Of a stretch of 64,000 bases of DNA, positions 26,101 to 35,257 are shown in pieces. Source of the stretch: CAZAYY01 sp964489525 (GTDB lineage Bacteria > Chloroflexota > Anaerolineae > Anaerolineales > JABWBV01); contig CAZAYY010000003.1 in NCBI GenBank assembly GCA_964489525.1, forward strand, positions 202,036 to 266,035. Reading direction: 5' to 3'. Below the pieces are notes generated by a model. It saw only the letters and a program-made list of their open reading frames with translations. It was not told where the DNA came from and ran no database searches. The position numbers were made by a program, and so were the translations under genes. Numbering within the stretch: the stretch's first letter is position 1; each line of letters starts with the position of its first letter.

Positions 26101-27312
26101 CAAAAAGTGGTAGAAATCACCTACGAATACACCTCTATGCTGATGGATACCGCATACTTCTTCTTTGCACTGTATGATCCGGAAAATGAGCAGATCACAT
26201 TCCCACTGGTGTATGAAAACAATGAAATTTCTTCCATCCCACCCATCCGCAAAAGCCGGGGGCTGACCCAGTATGTAATTGACAACAAAACCCCGCTGCT
26301 CATCTCGCGTGGGGTGGAAGATCGAATTGATGAGCTGGGTTTGCAGCGCATTACGGTTGGGGCTGCCGCACAATCCTGGTTGGGCGTGCCCGTCACCATT
26401 GGTGAGCAGGTACTGGGTGTGATTACCGTGCAAAATGCAGAGATTGCCGGGATGTATTCCGAGCGGCACCGCGATCTGCTGGTTTCAATTGCCCGCCAAA
26501 GCGCGATTGCCATTCTCAACGCCCGGCAGTTCCAGGAAACCCAGGCAGCCTTGCAGCGCACCCAGGCGCTCTACCAGGCCACCGCAGCCCTAAACCAGGC
26601 GCAAACCTACCGGGAAATTATTCAAGCCCTGCGCGAACATACAGCCCTCGACCAGACAGGCAAAGCAGCCGTCATCAGTATTGACCTTTTCGATGGACCC
26701 TATAACCCCAATCACCCGCCACAAGAATTGACCGTTTTGGAACGTTGGGTGCGCGGCCAGGTTGTCAACCCAGGGCTGTCTTCCAAATATTCGATGGCAG
26801 AATACCCGTCTGCCTTCAAAATGATGCGTCCCGACGAGCCTGTTTTGGTGGAAGACATCGCCACCGACCCACGGATGGATGAAAACCTCCGCCACCTCTT
26901 CCTGGAAGATCTTGGCGCAAAAAGCGCCTTGTTCGTTCCCCTGCGCTCGCGCGGCCAGTGGCTGGGATACATCAACGGTATCTATCCTGAAACGGTGAAC
27001 TTCACCCATGAAGAATTACAACAAATTGGTGCACTGGTAGAACAAGCCACAACGGCCATCCAGGCACTCTACCAACTGCAAGAAATTCGCGACCGTGCCC
27101 GCCGCGAGCGCGTTCTCAGCGAAATTACCGCCCGTGTGCACAGCGCCACAGACATTAACACCATTCTGCGCACCGCTGCCCAAGAAGTAGGACGGGCGCT
27201 GGGCCGCAAGGCAGTTGTGCAGCTTGGCCTGGAACCCCCTGCCCCTCACGAACTGGGAGAAACCAGCCCAGGCAACGGCCAATCCTCTCCAACCTCTGAC
27301 CCGGAACAGTAA
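20149..27312 (+). CDS. Giant membrane sensor with HAMP and about twelve GAF domains
   Basis: A 2387-residue protein. Membrane helices lie near 41-66 and 199-222 and flank a sensor region of about 130 residues; a HAMP domain (about 223-270) and coiled coil follow. Then about twelve GAF-type repeats run to residue 2307, roughly one per 165 residues, the second (about 460-590) degenerate. The chain ends in a truncated GAF-like tail. No histidine kinase, cyclase or receiver domain is present. The ATG at 20149 has AGGAG 8 nt upstream; an in-frame TTG at 20017 would extend deeply into the previous gene. GAF domains bind small ligands or mediate dimers; here they may form a long signalling rod paired with the hybrid kinase 3 bp downstream. 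Confidence 0.85.
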   Translation: MRNPSESNSAPSKPTPPTLPGSLTPQGQPTQPARRILAPRLGLVGPLFIGLAFLIIFTVTALIVGQFGRANLDQTIQTSTRPAAISLSRLVGEPLSTFDFAQINRLLRENVRDTNIVYASIRDAQGNLIAQFGEIGLTNIEQDKARAIQTRQNAGTTEIQDPDYFQIFNPIRFENNITGVVHLIATKAPFQTEYNRTREAIVYTFITSLVIATVGFVLVTRAYVVRPLQQLSNVAEAIGAGVLDVGVEQSGFYETQSLGLAVAQMRNQIRSSYATLEERVASRTEELAARTRQLQTIAEISSEITAQRSLDTLLTDVTFLLSDRFGFYHVGIFLLDESQEFAQLRAANSEGGQRMLARQHQLRVARGAQAGQGLVGSVAGTGTARIALDVGQDAVFFNNPDLPETRSEVALPLISSSGILGVLDIQSQQPSAFQEADIELFRLVADQLAIALENAALFTQNQAALQQSETALATLNAYYGEITRTAWQNVLSRAENVAFTANRAGVRPAAPLVPTQEDQTQNPLVVEVPVNIRGNQAGVIRLKKAPPQTSALTMPTSRRGSPWNPEEMQALETLANQLGESLESARLFDETRGALLRTQALFQVSEAAMSSGVEQIPTLLQTTVDAVARTLPADRVALVTFDQPTQKVQDYFTGGPGQSQLNPQMEYAQVVEGLSGWALANQKPALSPKDAPDPRESEAAQQRRVETNCGAILIVPVVGQAAAGETAQALGIITVINRPDEPNFTDEDVTLLSAMANQVASALTNARLVQTLKRQAADMEAAAQVSRAASSILEPEDLLPQAARFIQESFELYYVGIFLADEQKHWAVLQAGTGEAGKVMLERSHRLEISENAASMIGQAIIQGKAQIAQVATEAEVRFPNPLLPETRSEMALPLISRSEVIGAMTIQSALPNAFSQEDITTLQTMADQLANAIENALLYSNAQRRTQELAAINRVTTTLTQRFDLDHIAGVTLEAIASLFGAMHIGIVVPQENRRLKVIASRGMSERVIRLINRSTTETDYWQLTRNYEALVVEEMDKAPVDPAMRKLLYSEGVRSFAFLPLRAKDELIGALNIGHDDIGGLDERAAPLLRTLADQIALALDNARLFESQSRRTSELARLHDMTIEFGQAQTDLNGVLDLLTRRSMELLASDGGGVWIWHPDEEELELVITYQVGQTDLTGRRLKLGEGLTGLACLQRSPQVVDSYYTWTNKPPSLTDAPPFYAAIAMPMIIQDTILGALVLTRSEAGKPYNKDQQDLVELIANQAASFIANARSYAETEQALARTQALLQVGQATIGIENPMELFQTVVDTIAQVTQADQVLLITLDYEHQLVEYFIENGKDQSEVLPLTYGELVQGLSGWVLREQKPAISPKTIPDPRESDYVRQHRRQAGVGSIVVAPLAYRNNVIGTLTATKKLEAPDFTPQDTDLIVAIASQVSTAIENVELYTTQQKRARQLQAASSVSQAASSQLELAELLPRVVEVIQDSFEMYYVGIFLNDEQGEWAILRAGTGEAGRIQAERGHRLKIGGNSMIGQAIAGGLAQISQEVGEAEIRFRNPLLPDTRSEMALPLITRGQVIGAMTIQSSQSGAFSLEDITTLQTMANELANAINNARLFEQIQQSLTESQTLYTISSVASRSLELEDTLEEVLTSMLDITGFDSGLITVLDPNTKRLKLVAQRNLPQGLYQRVTTQGLEGTLCELVYLRAEVVIVDDMSVDAPLDVSGLVQAGLRSYLGVPLESKGQVLGTLCSFSTQPNAPLGANVSLAEAVGQQVGIAIENARLFEQSRRQNDDLNILNEMGRALSNILEPGRIAEILYEYTSRLMDTTSFFVAIYDPEGEEITFPLAINDNERYPAPNRKIGGGLTDYVLRSGEPLLIPEDVLARMESLGLKVLFIGNTRMAESWLGVPMAVGGVVSGAIVVQSVTTPNLYQERQRDLLLSIAGQAAIAFQNAQLFKQTQVQNLELATLNEMSRVLGSALDTQKVVEITYEYTSMLMDTAYFFFALYDPENEQITFPLVYENNEISSIPPIRKSRGLTQYVIDNKTPLLISRGVEDRIDELGLQRITVGAAAQSWLGVPVTIGEQVLGVITVQNAEIAGMYSERHRDLLVSIARQSAIAILNARQFQETQAALQRTQALYQATAALNQAQTYREIIQALREHTALDQTGKAAVISIDLFDGPYNPNHPPQELTVLERWVRGQVVNPGLSSKYSMAEYPSAFKMMRPDEPVLVEDIATDPRMDENLRHLFLEDLGAKSALFVPLRSRGQWLGYINGIYPETVNFTHEELQQIGALVEQATTAIQALYQLQEIRDRARRERVLSEITARVHSATDINTILRTAAQEVGRALGRKAVVQLGLEPPAPHELGETSPGNGQSSPTSDPEQ
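24504..25500 (+). repeat. Two-GAF block, copy A
   Basis: This segment encodes GAF units 8 and 9 of the membrane sensor. It is closely matched by 31684-32701 in the kinase gene, including shared runs such as NARLFEQIQQSL, SQTLYTISSVASRSL and VPLESKGQVLGTLC. The copies differ by a short insertion of about 8 codons in copy B. Confidence 0.75.
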
Positions 27313-27315
27313 AAA

Positions 27316-30300
27316 ATGGACAAAAAACAAGACCTGCTCCGCATATTATTTGACCACACCCCGGAAGCTCGCCTGGTGATCGCCAGGCAGGACAAACCGG
27401 ATGCTGGCAACAGCCAATACCTGTTGTTGGAGGCCAACCTGGCAGCCCAAGAACTGTTCGGTCTGCCCATCAGCCCAGCAACCCGGGCGGTTCCCCTGGA
27501 AGAGAGCATTTTGGCTGCCCAGGCGGATAACGCAGAGGGTTTTGCGCTCAAACTGGCTGCAGCCCGTTCCGGCCAACCCGCCCGTTTCCACTGGCAGTTT
27601 GTCCGTTCTGCTCTTGCAGAATCGAAGAAAGCCAAAAAAGAACCCAAAAAAACGCCTTTCTTTGCCCATGTGCAGGCAGAAAAAATAGATGCACCTGGTC
27701 AGGCACTCTACCTGTTGGCGGTACGCGAGTTTACCGAAGAAACCCTGGCCGGGCAGATTGCCCTGTACAACGTGCGCTACGAACAAGGCCTGGTGGCTGC
27801 CTCAGAAGCGCTTGCCGAAAACACCCCAGATGCACTGCAAAAAGCCCTGTCCGAACTGCGCCGGGCGGCTAACGTGGGCCAGGTGGTTTATTATCAAAAT
27901 ACAAACCCGCAAACCAAAGGGTTACCCGCAATTGCCCAGCTTGCAGCCGCGGCAGGGACTGAAACAGCACCCACCAACCTATCCAGCGCGCCCCCCAATA
28001 CGCTGGTATATGCCCCAACCTTTGCACGTTGGCAGACCGAACTGGCCGCCGGGCGCGTCGTTGCCGGTGTGGTGAGCGAACTGCCAGAAAACGAACGCCA
28101 GCCCTTGGAAAAACGCGGCGTTCTTTCCATCTTGCTCCTGCCTGTCAGTGCCCAGGGCCGTTGGGATGGATTTATTGCCTTTGAAGATTTGCGCATCGCT
28201 CGCATCTGGAGCGAAAGCGATGTTGCCCTGCTGCGCTCTGCTGCTGAACTTGTCGGGAATTACCTGGGCGAAAGGCACATCGAGCGCGAACTGCAATCTT
28301 CGCGCGAAATGCTCCAACTGGTCATTGACAACATTCCCCAGATGATTTTCTGGAAAGACCGCCAGCATCGCTACCTGGGCGCCAACCGGGCGTTTGCCCG
28401 CACCCTGGGCATTGAAGACCCGGCAGCCATGATCAACAAGGATGACAGCCAACTGGGTTGGACGGAAGAAGAAACCGCCCTCTTCCACGCCACCGACGAC
28501 CGGGTAATGGCTGAAAACAAACCAGAGCATGAAATTATCGAACCACACCAGCGCGGCGATCACCAAATTTGGAGAAGCACAGTCAAAGTTCCCCTCCACG
28601 ACCGGGATGGGAACGTGGTGGGCCTGCTGGGTATGGTGAGCGACATTACCGAACAACGCCAGGCACAAGAACAACTGAACCAACTGCTCGAACGACGCAG
28701 CCAACAAGTGGCCCTGACCGTTGAAATTGCCCAACAAATTGCCGGTGCCCCCGCGCTGGAAGCCCTTTTTCACCAGGTGGTTACCCTGGTGAAAGAGCGA
28801 TTCGGATACTACCACGCCCAAATTTTCCGCTACGACCCCACCCAAAACGCCGTGTTATTGGTGGAAGGCTACGGAGAAACTGGACGTAAAATGCGCCAGG
28901 CCGGCCACCGGCTGCAAATGGGGCGCGGCGTGGTGGGCACAGCCCTGGCTACTGGCCAACCCGTGCTGGCCGCAGACACAACCCGGGACCCCGACTGGCT
29001 GCCCAACCCCAACCTGCCCGATACCAAAGGCGAACTGGCCGTGCCGATTAAGCTGGGGGATGAAGTGATTGGCATTCTGGACGTGCAAAGCAACCAACGC
29101 GGCGCACTCAGCCAGGACGACCAGCTTTTGCTCGAATCACTCTGCGGCCAAATTGCCGTGGCTGTGCGCGAAACCCGCCTGCGCCAGGAAATGCAAGAAC
29201 GCCTGGAAGAACTGCACAGCCTGCAGGCGATCATGAGCCGTACCGGCTGGCAGGACTACCAATCCACCCGCCAGGAAACCCTGGCAGCCGTAACCGCCGA
29301 CGCCGAAGGCACCCTGGTGTTAACCGGTTCTGCCGGGCTGGAGGCATCCGTCTTGCCCGAAACGCTCAATTCGGTTTCGCTTTCGGTGCGAGGCGCACCG
29401 ATTGGCGTCATTGGTGTGGAAGGCGACCTCTCCAACCCCCTCAGCCCGGATGAAGAAGCACTCTTGCAAGCCATTTCTGTTCAGGTATCCGAAGCGCTGG
29501 AAAAAGCCCGCCTGCTGGACCAAACCCAACGCCAGTCTGCCGAGGCAGATGCCCTCAATGAAATGGGGCGTCTGCTCACCACAACCACCAATTTCGAAGA
29601 ACTTTACCAGATTATTTATCGCTATATTGCTCAACTGCTGAACACAACCGACGCTTTCATTGCACTGTATGACAAAGACAAACAGCGCATCCACTTCCCG
29701 CTGGCCTATGAAGAGGGTCAGCCCCTGCATATCCCCAGTCGTCCAACCGGGCGCGGCCTGACAGATTACCTGATTCGTGAACAAAAACCCCTGATTTTTA
29801 ACGGGGGCGACCAGGCCATGCTGCAGAAGATGGATGAATTGGGCATTCAGCTAAACGTTGTGGGCGGCATGTCCCAATCCTGGATGGGAGTTCCCATGGT
29901 GGTGGGCAACGAACCCATTGGGGCGCTCAGCATCCAATCGCTCGACCCGAAGGTGTCCTTTACGCAAAGACAGCAAGACCTGCTGACCTCCATCGCCCGC
30001 CAGGCAGCCATCGCTCTGGAAAACGCCCGCCTGTTCCGCCAGACCCAAGAAGCCCTGGGCCAGGCCCAGCAGCGCAGTGAAGAGCTTGCCCTGGTTAACC
30101 GGATTGTGGCGCGGGTGGCTGAATCTTTCGACCTGCAAGAGAGTCTACAAATTATTTCACAAGAACTTTCCAAAGCGCTGCGCGCCCACGCCGTCAGCGT
30201 GGCATTGTTCAACGAAGCCCGAACTGAATTTACCCTGGTCAACCGGTTCCGGCCTGGCAGGGCCAATGGGGCAGCCGAAAGCGGCGCACCCATGCCAGGG

Positions 30301-33300
30301 CAAGTTTTCAACCTGAAAGAAAACCAGGCTGCCCAACAGGTGGTTCACTCCAAACGCACCCAGGTGTACGACAATGCCCAAACCAACCCGGCCACTGCCG
30401 CTTTTCACCCGGTTTTCCAGGCACAAAATGTCGAAAGACTGGTTGTGGTTCCCCTCGTCGCAGAAAACGATGTCATCGGTACGGTGAATATTGAAATTGC
30501 CGGCGCTTCAGCCGCTGCCGAAGAGACCGGCAGCCTGCCCCCAACCCGCCTGAGTACAGACCAACTGCGCCTGGCAGAGACCATCGTTGTGCAAACGGCC
30601 ACCGCCATCCAAAACGCCCGGCTGTTTGAACAAACCCAACAGGCCCTTTCTGAAACCGCAACCCTCTACCAGGCTGGCGGTGAACTGAACGCCGTCCAGG
30701 ATTACAGCGACATCCTCGCCACCCTGCAAAAGTTCACCATCCTGGGCAACCGCAGCCTCAGCCGGGTTTCTATCAACCTGTTTAACCACCCCTGGACGGA
30801 CGAACGCAAACCCGAATGGCTGCTGCCCATTGCCCGTTTTTTCCGCAATTCCCCCGAAACAACCCCGGCCTTGCGCTATTCGCTGCAAGAATGGAGTACG
30901 GTAGACCACCTGCTTAACGCCCGGATGCCAACCATCATTCAAGATATTGACAACGACCCACGCCTGGATGAAACCGCCCGTAATGTTTACGGCAAAATCC
31001 TCAAAGCCAAAACGGTTTTACTGGCACCTCTTTCGGTGGCCGGGCAGTGGATTGGGCACATCAACGCCTACTACGACCAACCCACAAAAATTGACGAAGG
31101 AGATTTGCGCCGCCTTAACGCCCTCACCCAGCAGGCCACAGTAGCCATCCAAAACTTACGCCTGCTTGAAGAAACCCGCCAGCTTGCCACCCGTCTGCAG
31201 GCCGCTGCTGAAATTGCCCGTGAGACCTCCGGCACCCTGGCCCTTGACGAACTGTTCAACCGTTCGACGGAATTGATCTTAGACCGGTTCGGGTATTCCC
31301 ATGTATCCCTGTTTCTGGTGGACGACAACCGGGAAAACGCCATCATCCAGGCTGCCGCAGGCGCAGCAGCAAAGGAACTGCTGGCCGAGAACCTCCGTTT
31401 TGAAATTGGTGGACAGTCCATCATCGGCGTGGTTGCCTGGACAGGCGAGCCCCTGGTGGTGAACGATGTCGTCTCCGACCAGGTGCACAAACCTCACCCA
31501 TTACTCACCGAAACCGCCTCCGAAACAGGCATTCCACTGCGAGTTGGGGCTCGTGTGATCGGGGTGTTGGATGTGCAGTCTGCCCAGGTGGAAAGCTTTT
31601 CAGAAGACGATGTGCGTGTGCTCCAAACCATCGGCGACCAGCTTGCCATTGCCATTGACAACGCCCGCCTGTTCACCGAAACCGAACGGCGCACCAACCA
31701 GCTGCAAACCGCTGCCCAGGTTTCCCAGGCTGCAACTTCCCTGCTTGACTTGAACCAGCTTCTCCAGGAGGCGGTGGACCTCATTCGCCAACGGTTTGAA
31801 CTGTATTACGTAGGTCTTTTCCTGGCAGATGACGAAAACAAATATGCCGTCTTGCGCTCTGGCACCGGGGAAGCCGGGCGCATCCAGATTGAGCGCAACC
31901 ACAAGCTTGAAATTGCCGGCGCTTCGATGATTGGCCAGGCAGTCGCGTTGGGCGTTGCCCAGGTGGCCCAGGATATTGGCGAAACCGGAACCCCGGAAAA
32001 CCCGGATGCCCCACGTGTGTTCCGCAACCCGCTCCTGCCCGACACCCGCTCCGAACTGGCCCTGCCTATGGTGGTGCGCGGCGAACCCATCGGCGCGATG
32101 ACCATTCAAAGCGCCCGGGCCCGCGCCTTCTCGGCAGACGACATCACCACCCTGCAAACCCTGGCCAACCAGCTCGCCAATGCCATTAACAACGCCCGCC
32201 TCTTTGAACAAATTCAACAAAGCCTGGTTGAGTCCCAAACCCTGTACACCATCTCCAGCGTGGCCAGCCGATCCTTGCAGTTAGACGAAACCCTGGATGA
32301 AGTGCTTGAAACCATGCTGAAAATCACCGATTTCGACACGGGCTTGATATCTGTGGTGGACCCGAGCACCAACCGGCTGCGGTTGGTTTCCCACCGCAAC
32401 CTGCCCAGTTGGCTGCACAAACGCCTGTCGACCCAGGGGTTGGAAGGCACGCTGTGCGAATTGGTTTACCTGCAGGGCGAAGCCATCACCATACCCGACC
32501 TGGCGGCAGAAGCCCCACTGGATGTCAGTGCGCTGGTCAAATCAGGCCTGCGTTCCTACATGGGTGTACCTCTGGAATCCAAAGGTCAGGTTCTCGGAAC
32601 GCTGTGCACCTTCAGTTCAAAGCCCAACGCCCCGTCAGGCGTCAATGTTTCGCTCTCCGAGGCTGTGGGCCAGCAGGTGGGCATCGCCATTGAAAACGCC
32701 CGTTCTTACGAACTGGTGCAGCAGGCTGTGCAAGAACAGCAGTTTCTCTACCAGGTCACCACGGCAGCAGCTGCAGCCCCCAGCCTGGATGAAGCCCTTC
32801 AAGGCGCAGCCAATGCCTTGCACACCGCCCTGCGCGGGGCGTATATCGCTATCATGCTGAGCGATGATAACCTGATTCAACCCACCTTACGGGTCCGAGC
32901 CACAGCCGGCTATTCGGTAAACCTGACCTCTCTAGAAGTCAGCCAGGGCATTGGCATCACCGGCCTGGCCGCCCAAAGCGGAAAAAGCATTCGAGTGGAC
33001 GATGTGACTCATTCCCCCGATTACATTGCTGGGGTTGGCGATGTGCGCGCAGAAATGGCCGTGCCCATCCGGCTGGGCTTGCGCACCATTGGCGTCATCA
33101 ACTGCGAAAGCCCGCGCCTGGCCGAATTCAACGCCAACGACCAACGCCTGTTAGAAACCCTCTCCAATACCCTGGCCGCGGTCATCAGCAACGCCCAACT
33201 CTTCCAGGCCGAACAGCGCCAGCGCCAGGTCGCCTTGATCCTGGCGAACGCATCGGCCAAAATGTCCCAAACCGTGGACGAAACCGAACTACGCCAGATT

Positions 33301-35250
33301 CTGCTCGAAGAAATTTCCAACTATATGCGCCCGGATATGATTTCGATGTTTGACTGGGATACCGACCTGGAAAGCTTCAGCCTCCACCATCGTGAAATTT
33401 CCGGCAATCCGCCAATGGACAACCTGACCCCTGGCGGCCTGGTTTCGTCCCGCGAACGCCCAGACCTATGGGAAACGTACTCTGCTCGCCAGCCCCAAAC
33501 CAGTACACGCTACGATCCAGACAACCTGCCCTACCTGTATTACCTGTTGCCATGGAACGTTGGCGACTCCGCCATGGGCGTGATAGAACTGGTTCTCACC
33601 GACCCAGAAGCCCCCGAAAGCGCCAAAACATCCCCCTCCCCCATCGCCCTGCGGCCAGAAGACCAACTGCTCTGCGAAGGCCTGGTGGACCAGGCCGCCA
33701 ACGCACTTGAAATCTCCCGGTTGTACCGGGCTCAGCTTGAAACCACCGAACGCCTGCAGGAAATTGACCGCCTTAAATCGGAATTCCTGGCGAACATGAG
33801 CCACGAACTGCGCACACCGCTGAACTCCATCATCGGTTTCTCACGGGTGATTCTAAAAGGTATTGACGGACCCATTAACGAAACCCAGGAACAAGACCTG
33901 ACCTCCATCTATAATGCCGGTCAGCACCTGCTGGGCCTGATCAACGACGTGCTCGACCTCTCAAAGATTGAAGCCGGCAAAATGGAGCTGGCTTTTGACG
34001 ACGTGGACCTGAAGATGTTGATCACCAGTGTGATGTCCACCGCCAAAGGGCTTCTGAAAGACCGGTCCGTGAAGCTCATTCAGGAAATTGAACCCGACTT
34101 ACCACTGGTGCAAGCCGATAACACCCGCCTGCGCCAAATCTTAATCAACCTGGTCTCAAATGCGTCAAAGTTTACAGATGAAGGCAGCATCACCATTCGT
34201 GGTTACACTGCGTCGCGCCATAACCGGCCTGTGGTCATCGTTTCTGTCATCGACACCGGCATCGGCATTGCACCTGAAGACCAACACAAGCTGTTCGAGT
34301 CCTTCAGCCAGATAGATTCATCTGCCACTCGCCAGGCCGGCGGCACAGGCCTGGGGCTGGCCATCTCCCGTTCACTGATTGAACTGCACGGGGGTGAGAT
34401 TTGGGTAGAAAGCGAATTGGGCAAGGGGTCTACTTTTTCCTTCAGCCTGCCCCTGCCCTATGATGCCGGGCAAGAGGCCAACCGCCTGGTCGTGGCCATT
34501 GACGACAACGCCGGCGTTCTCTCCATTTACCGGCGATATGTTGAACCGGCTGGCTACGAACTGGCCGATGTTACCGACCCAACCCGGGCGATGGATACCA
34601 TCCGGCGGCTTCAGCCCCTGGCGATTTTGTTGGATGTCATCCTGCCCAACATGGACGGTTGGGAACTGCTGGCCGCTTTGCGCACCGACCCAGAAACCAG
34701 CAAAATCCCTATCATTGTCTGTTCGCTCTCTTCCGAAAAACGACGGGCATTGGCCTTTGGTGTGCACGCTTACCTCTTTAAACCGGTTCTGGCCGATGAC
34801 CTACTCAGTGCGCTGCAAACCCTGCCCACCGGCGGTGAAATGCCTGCCAGCGAAGCGCGCATTTTGGTAGCGAGCACTCGCCCCGCTTCCTTTGAACCCC
34901 TTTGCGCTGCCCTTGAGAAGCTGCCTGCCAACCCGCGGGTCGGCACAGCAGCCACCCCCGAGGCTGCCCTGGCTGCCATTCAAACCTACCCCTTGCCAGG
35001 CCTGGTTTTGGTTGCTGCAGATTTTCCCGAAAGCGAAACGTTCGCCGAACAAGCCAACCGCCTTCTTTCCAACCTGGCAGGGCAAGAGAATGCCCTTGTT
35101 CAGGTCGTTTTGCTGAGCGCCATCGAACCCGGAGCCCATACATCGCTGAACATTCCCGTCATCTATCACCCTGCCAACACCAGCTTATCAAGCTCCGGAA
35201 TTTTAGCTGGCCTACTGGAAAAGCTCAGCCCCTATTTACCAAAGGCTTAA
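27316..35250 (+). CDS. Giant cytoplasmic hybrid histidine kinase with PAS, GAF and receiver domains
   Basis: A 2644-residue protein without membrane helices. Order: PAS-like (1-150), GAF (155-315), PAS with PAC (325-450), about ten further GAF units (480-2135), HisKA with phospho-accepting His2163 in MSHELRTPLN, HATPase (N-box NLVSNASKFTDEG, G-boxes DTGIGIAP and GTGLGLAISR), a receiver with phosphoacceptor Asp2440 in ILLDVILPNMDG, and a C-terminal second receiver-like domain (about 2525-2644). In the last one the acidic pair and the conserved lysine are missing. It should autophosphorylate at His2163 and pass phosphate to Asp2440 or to the operon's single receivers. It starts 3 bp after the multi-GAF sensor gene. 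Confidence 0.93.
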   Translation: MDKKQDLLRILFDHTPEARLVIARQDKPDAGNSQYLLLEANLAAQELFGLPISPATRAVPLEESILAAQADNAEGFALKLAAARSGQPARFHWQFVRSALAESKKAKKEPKKTPFFAHVQAEKIDAPGQALYLLAVREFTEETLAGQIALYNVRYEQGLVAASEALAENTPDALQKALSELRRAANVGQVVYYQNTNPQTKGLPAIAQLAAAAGTETAPTNLSSAPPNTLVYAPTFARWQTELAAGRVVAGVVSELPENERQPLEKRGVLSILLLPVSAQGRWDGFIAFEDLRIARIWSESDVALLRSAAELVGNYLGERHIERELQSSREMLQLVIDNIPQMIFWKDRQHRYLGANRAFARTLGIEDPAAMINKDDSQLGWTEEETALFHATDDRVMAENKPEHEIIEPHQRGDHQIWRSTVKVPLHDRDGNVVGLLGMVSDITEQRQAQEQLNQLLERRSQQVALTVEIAQQIAGAPALEALFHQVVTLVKERFGYYHAQIFRYDPTQNAVLLVEGYGETGRKMRQAGHRLQMGRGVVGTALATGQPVLAADTTRDPDWLPNPNLPDTKGELAVPIKLGDEVIGILDVQSNQRGALSQDDQLLLESLCGQIAVAVRETRLRQEMQERLEELHSLQAIMSRTGWQDYQSTRQETLAAVTADAEGTLVLTGSAGLEASVLPETLNSVSLSVRGAPIGVIGVEGDLSNPLSPDEEALLQAISVQVSEALEKARLLDQTQRQSAEADALNEMGRLLTTTTNFEELYQIIYRYIAQLLNTTDAFIALYDKDKQRIHFPLAYEEGQPLHIPSRPTGRGLTDYLIREQKPLIFNGGDQAMLQKMDELGIQLNVVGGMSQSWMGVPMVVGNEPIGALSIQSLDPKVSFTQRQQDLLTSIARQAAIALENARLFRQTQEALGQAQQRSEELALVNRIVARVAESFDLQESLQIISQELSKALRAHAVSVALFNEARTEFTLVNRFRPGRANGAAESGAPMPGQVFNLKENQAAQQVVHSKRTQVYDNAQTNPATAAFHPVFQAQNVERLVVVPLVAENDVIGTVNIEIAGASAAAEETGSLPPTRLSTDQLRLAETIVVQTATAIQNARLFEQTQQALSETATLYQAGGELNAVQDYSDILATLQKFTILGNRSLSRVSINLFNHPWTDERKPEWLLPIARFFRNSPETTPALRYSLQEWSTVDHLLNARMPTIIQDIDNDPRLDETARNVYGKILKAKTVLLAPLSVAGQWIGHINAYYDQPTKIDEGDLRRLNALTQQATVAIQNLRLLEETRQLATRLQAAAEIARETSGTLALDELFNRSTELILDRFGYSHVSLFLVDDNRENAIIQAAAGAAAKELLAENLRFEIGGQSIIGVVAWTGEPLVVNDVVSDQVHKPHPLLTETASETGIPLRVGARVIGVLDVQSAQVESFSEDDVRVLQTIGDQLAIAIDNARLFTETERRTNQLQTAAQVSQAATSLLDLNQLLQEAVDLIRQRFELYYVGLFLADDENKYAVLRSGTGEAGRIQIERNHKLEIAGASMIGQAVALGVAQVAQDIGETGTPENPDAPRVFRNPLLPDTRSELALPMVVRGEPIGAMTIQSARARAFSADDITTLQTLANQLANAINNARLFEQIQQSLVESQTLYTISSVASRSLQLDETLDEVLETMLKITDFDTGLISVVDPSTNRLRLVSHRNLPSWLHKRLSTQGLEGTLCELVYLQGEAITIPDLAAEAPLDVSALVKSGLRSYMGVPLESKGQVLGTLCTFSSKPNAPSGVNVSLSEAVGQQVGIAIENARSYELVQQAVQEQQFLYQVTTAAAAAPSLDEALQGAANALHTALRGAYIAIMLSDDNLIQPTLRVRATAGYSVNLTSLEVSQGIGITGLAAQSGKSIRVDDVTHSPDYIAGVGDVRAEMAVPIRLGLRTIGVINCESPRLAEFNANDQRLLETLSNTLAAVISNAQLFQAEQRQRQVALILANASAKMSQTVDETELRQILLEEISNYMRPDMISMFDWDTDLESFSLHHREISGNPPMDNLTPGGLVSSRERPDLWETYSARQPQTSTRYDPDNLPYLYYLLPWNVGDSAMGVIELVLTDPEAPESAKTSPSPIALRPEDQLLCEGLVDQAANALEISRLYRAQLETTERLQEIDRLKSEFLANMSHELRTPLNSIIGFSRVILKGIDGPINETQEQDLTSIYNAGQHLLGLINDVLDLSKIEAGKMELAFDDVDLKMLITSVMSTAKGLLKDRSVKLIQEIEPDLPLVQADNTRLRQILINLVSNASKFTDEGSITIRGYTASRHNRPVVIVSVIDTGIGIAPEDQHKLFESFSQIDSSATRQAGGTGLGLAISRSLIELHGGEIWVESELGKGSTFSFSLPLPYDAGQEANRLVVAIDDNAGVLSIYRRYVEPAGYELADVTDPTRAMDTIRRLQPLAILLDVILPNMDGWELLAALRTDPETSKIPIIVCSLSSEKRRALAFGVHAYLFKPVLADDLLSALQTLPTGGEMPASEARILVASTRPASFEPLCAALEKLPANPRVGTAATPEAALAAIQTYPLPGLVLVAADFPESETFAEQANRLLSNLAGQENALVQVVLLSAIEPGAHTSLNIPVIYHPANTSLSSSGILAGLLEKLSPYLPKA
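31684..32701 (+). repeat. Two-GAF block, copy B
   Basis: It encodes GAF units 8 and 9 of the hybrid kinase and is the close counterpart of copy A in the membrane sensor, pointing to block duplication between neighbouring genes. Confidence 0.75.
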
Positions 35251-35257
35251 TTCCCTG

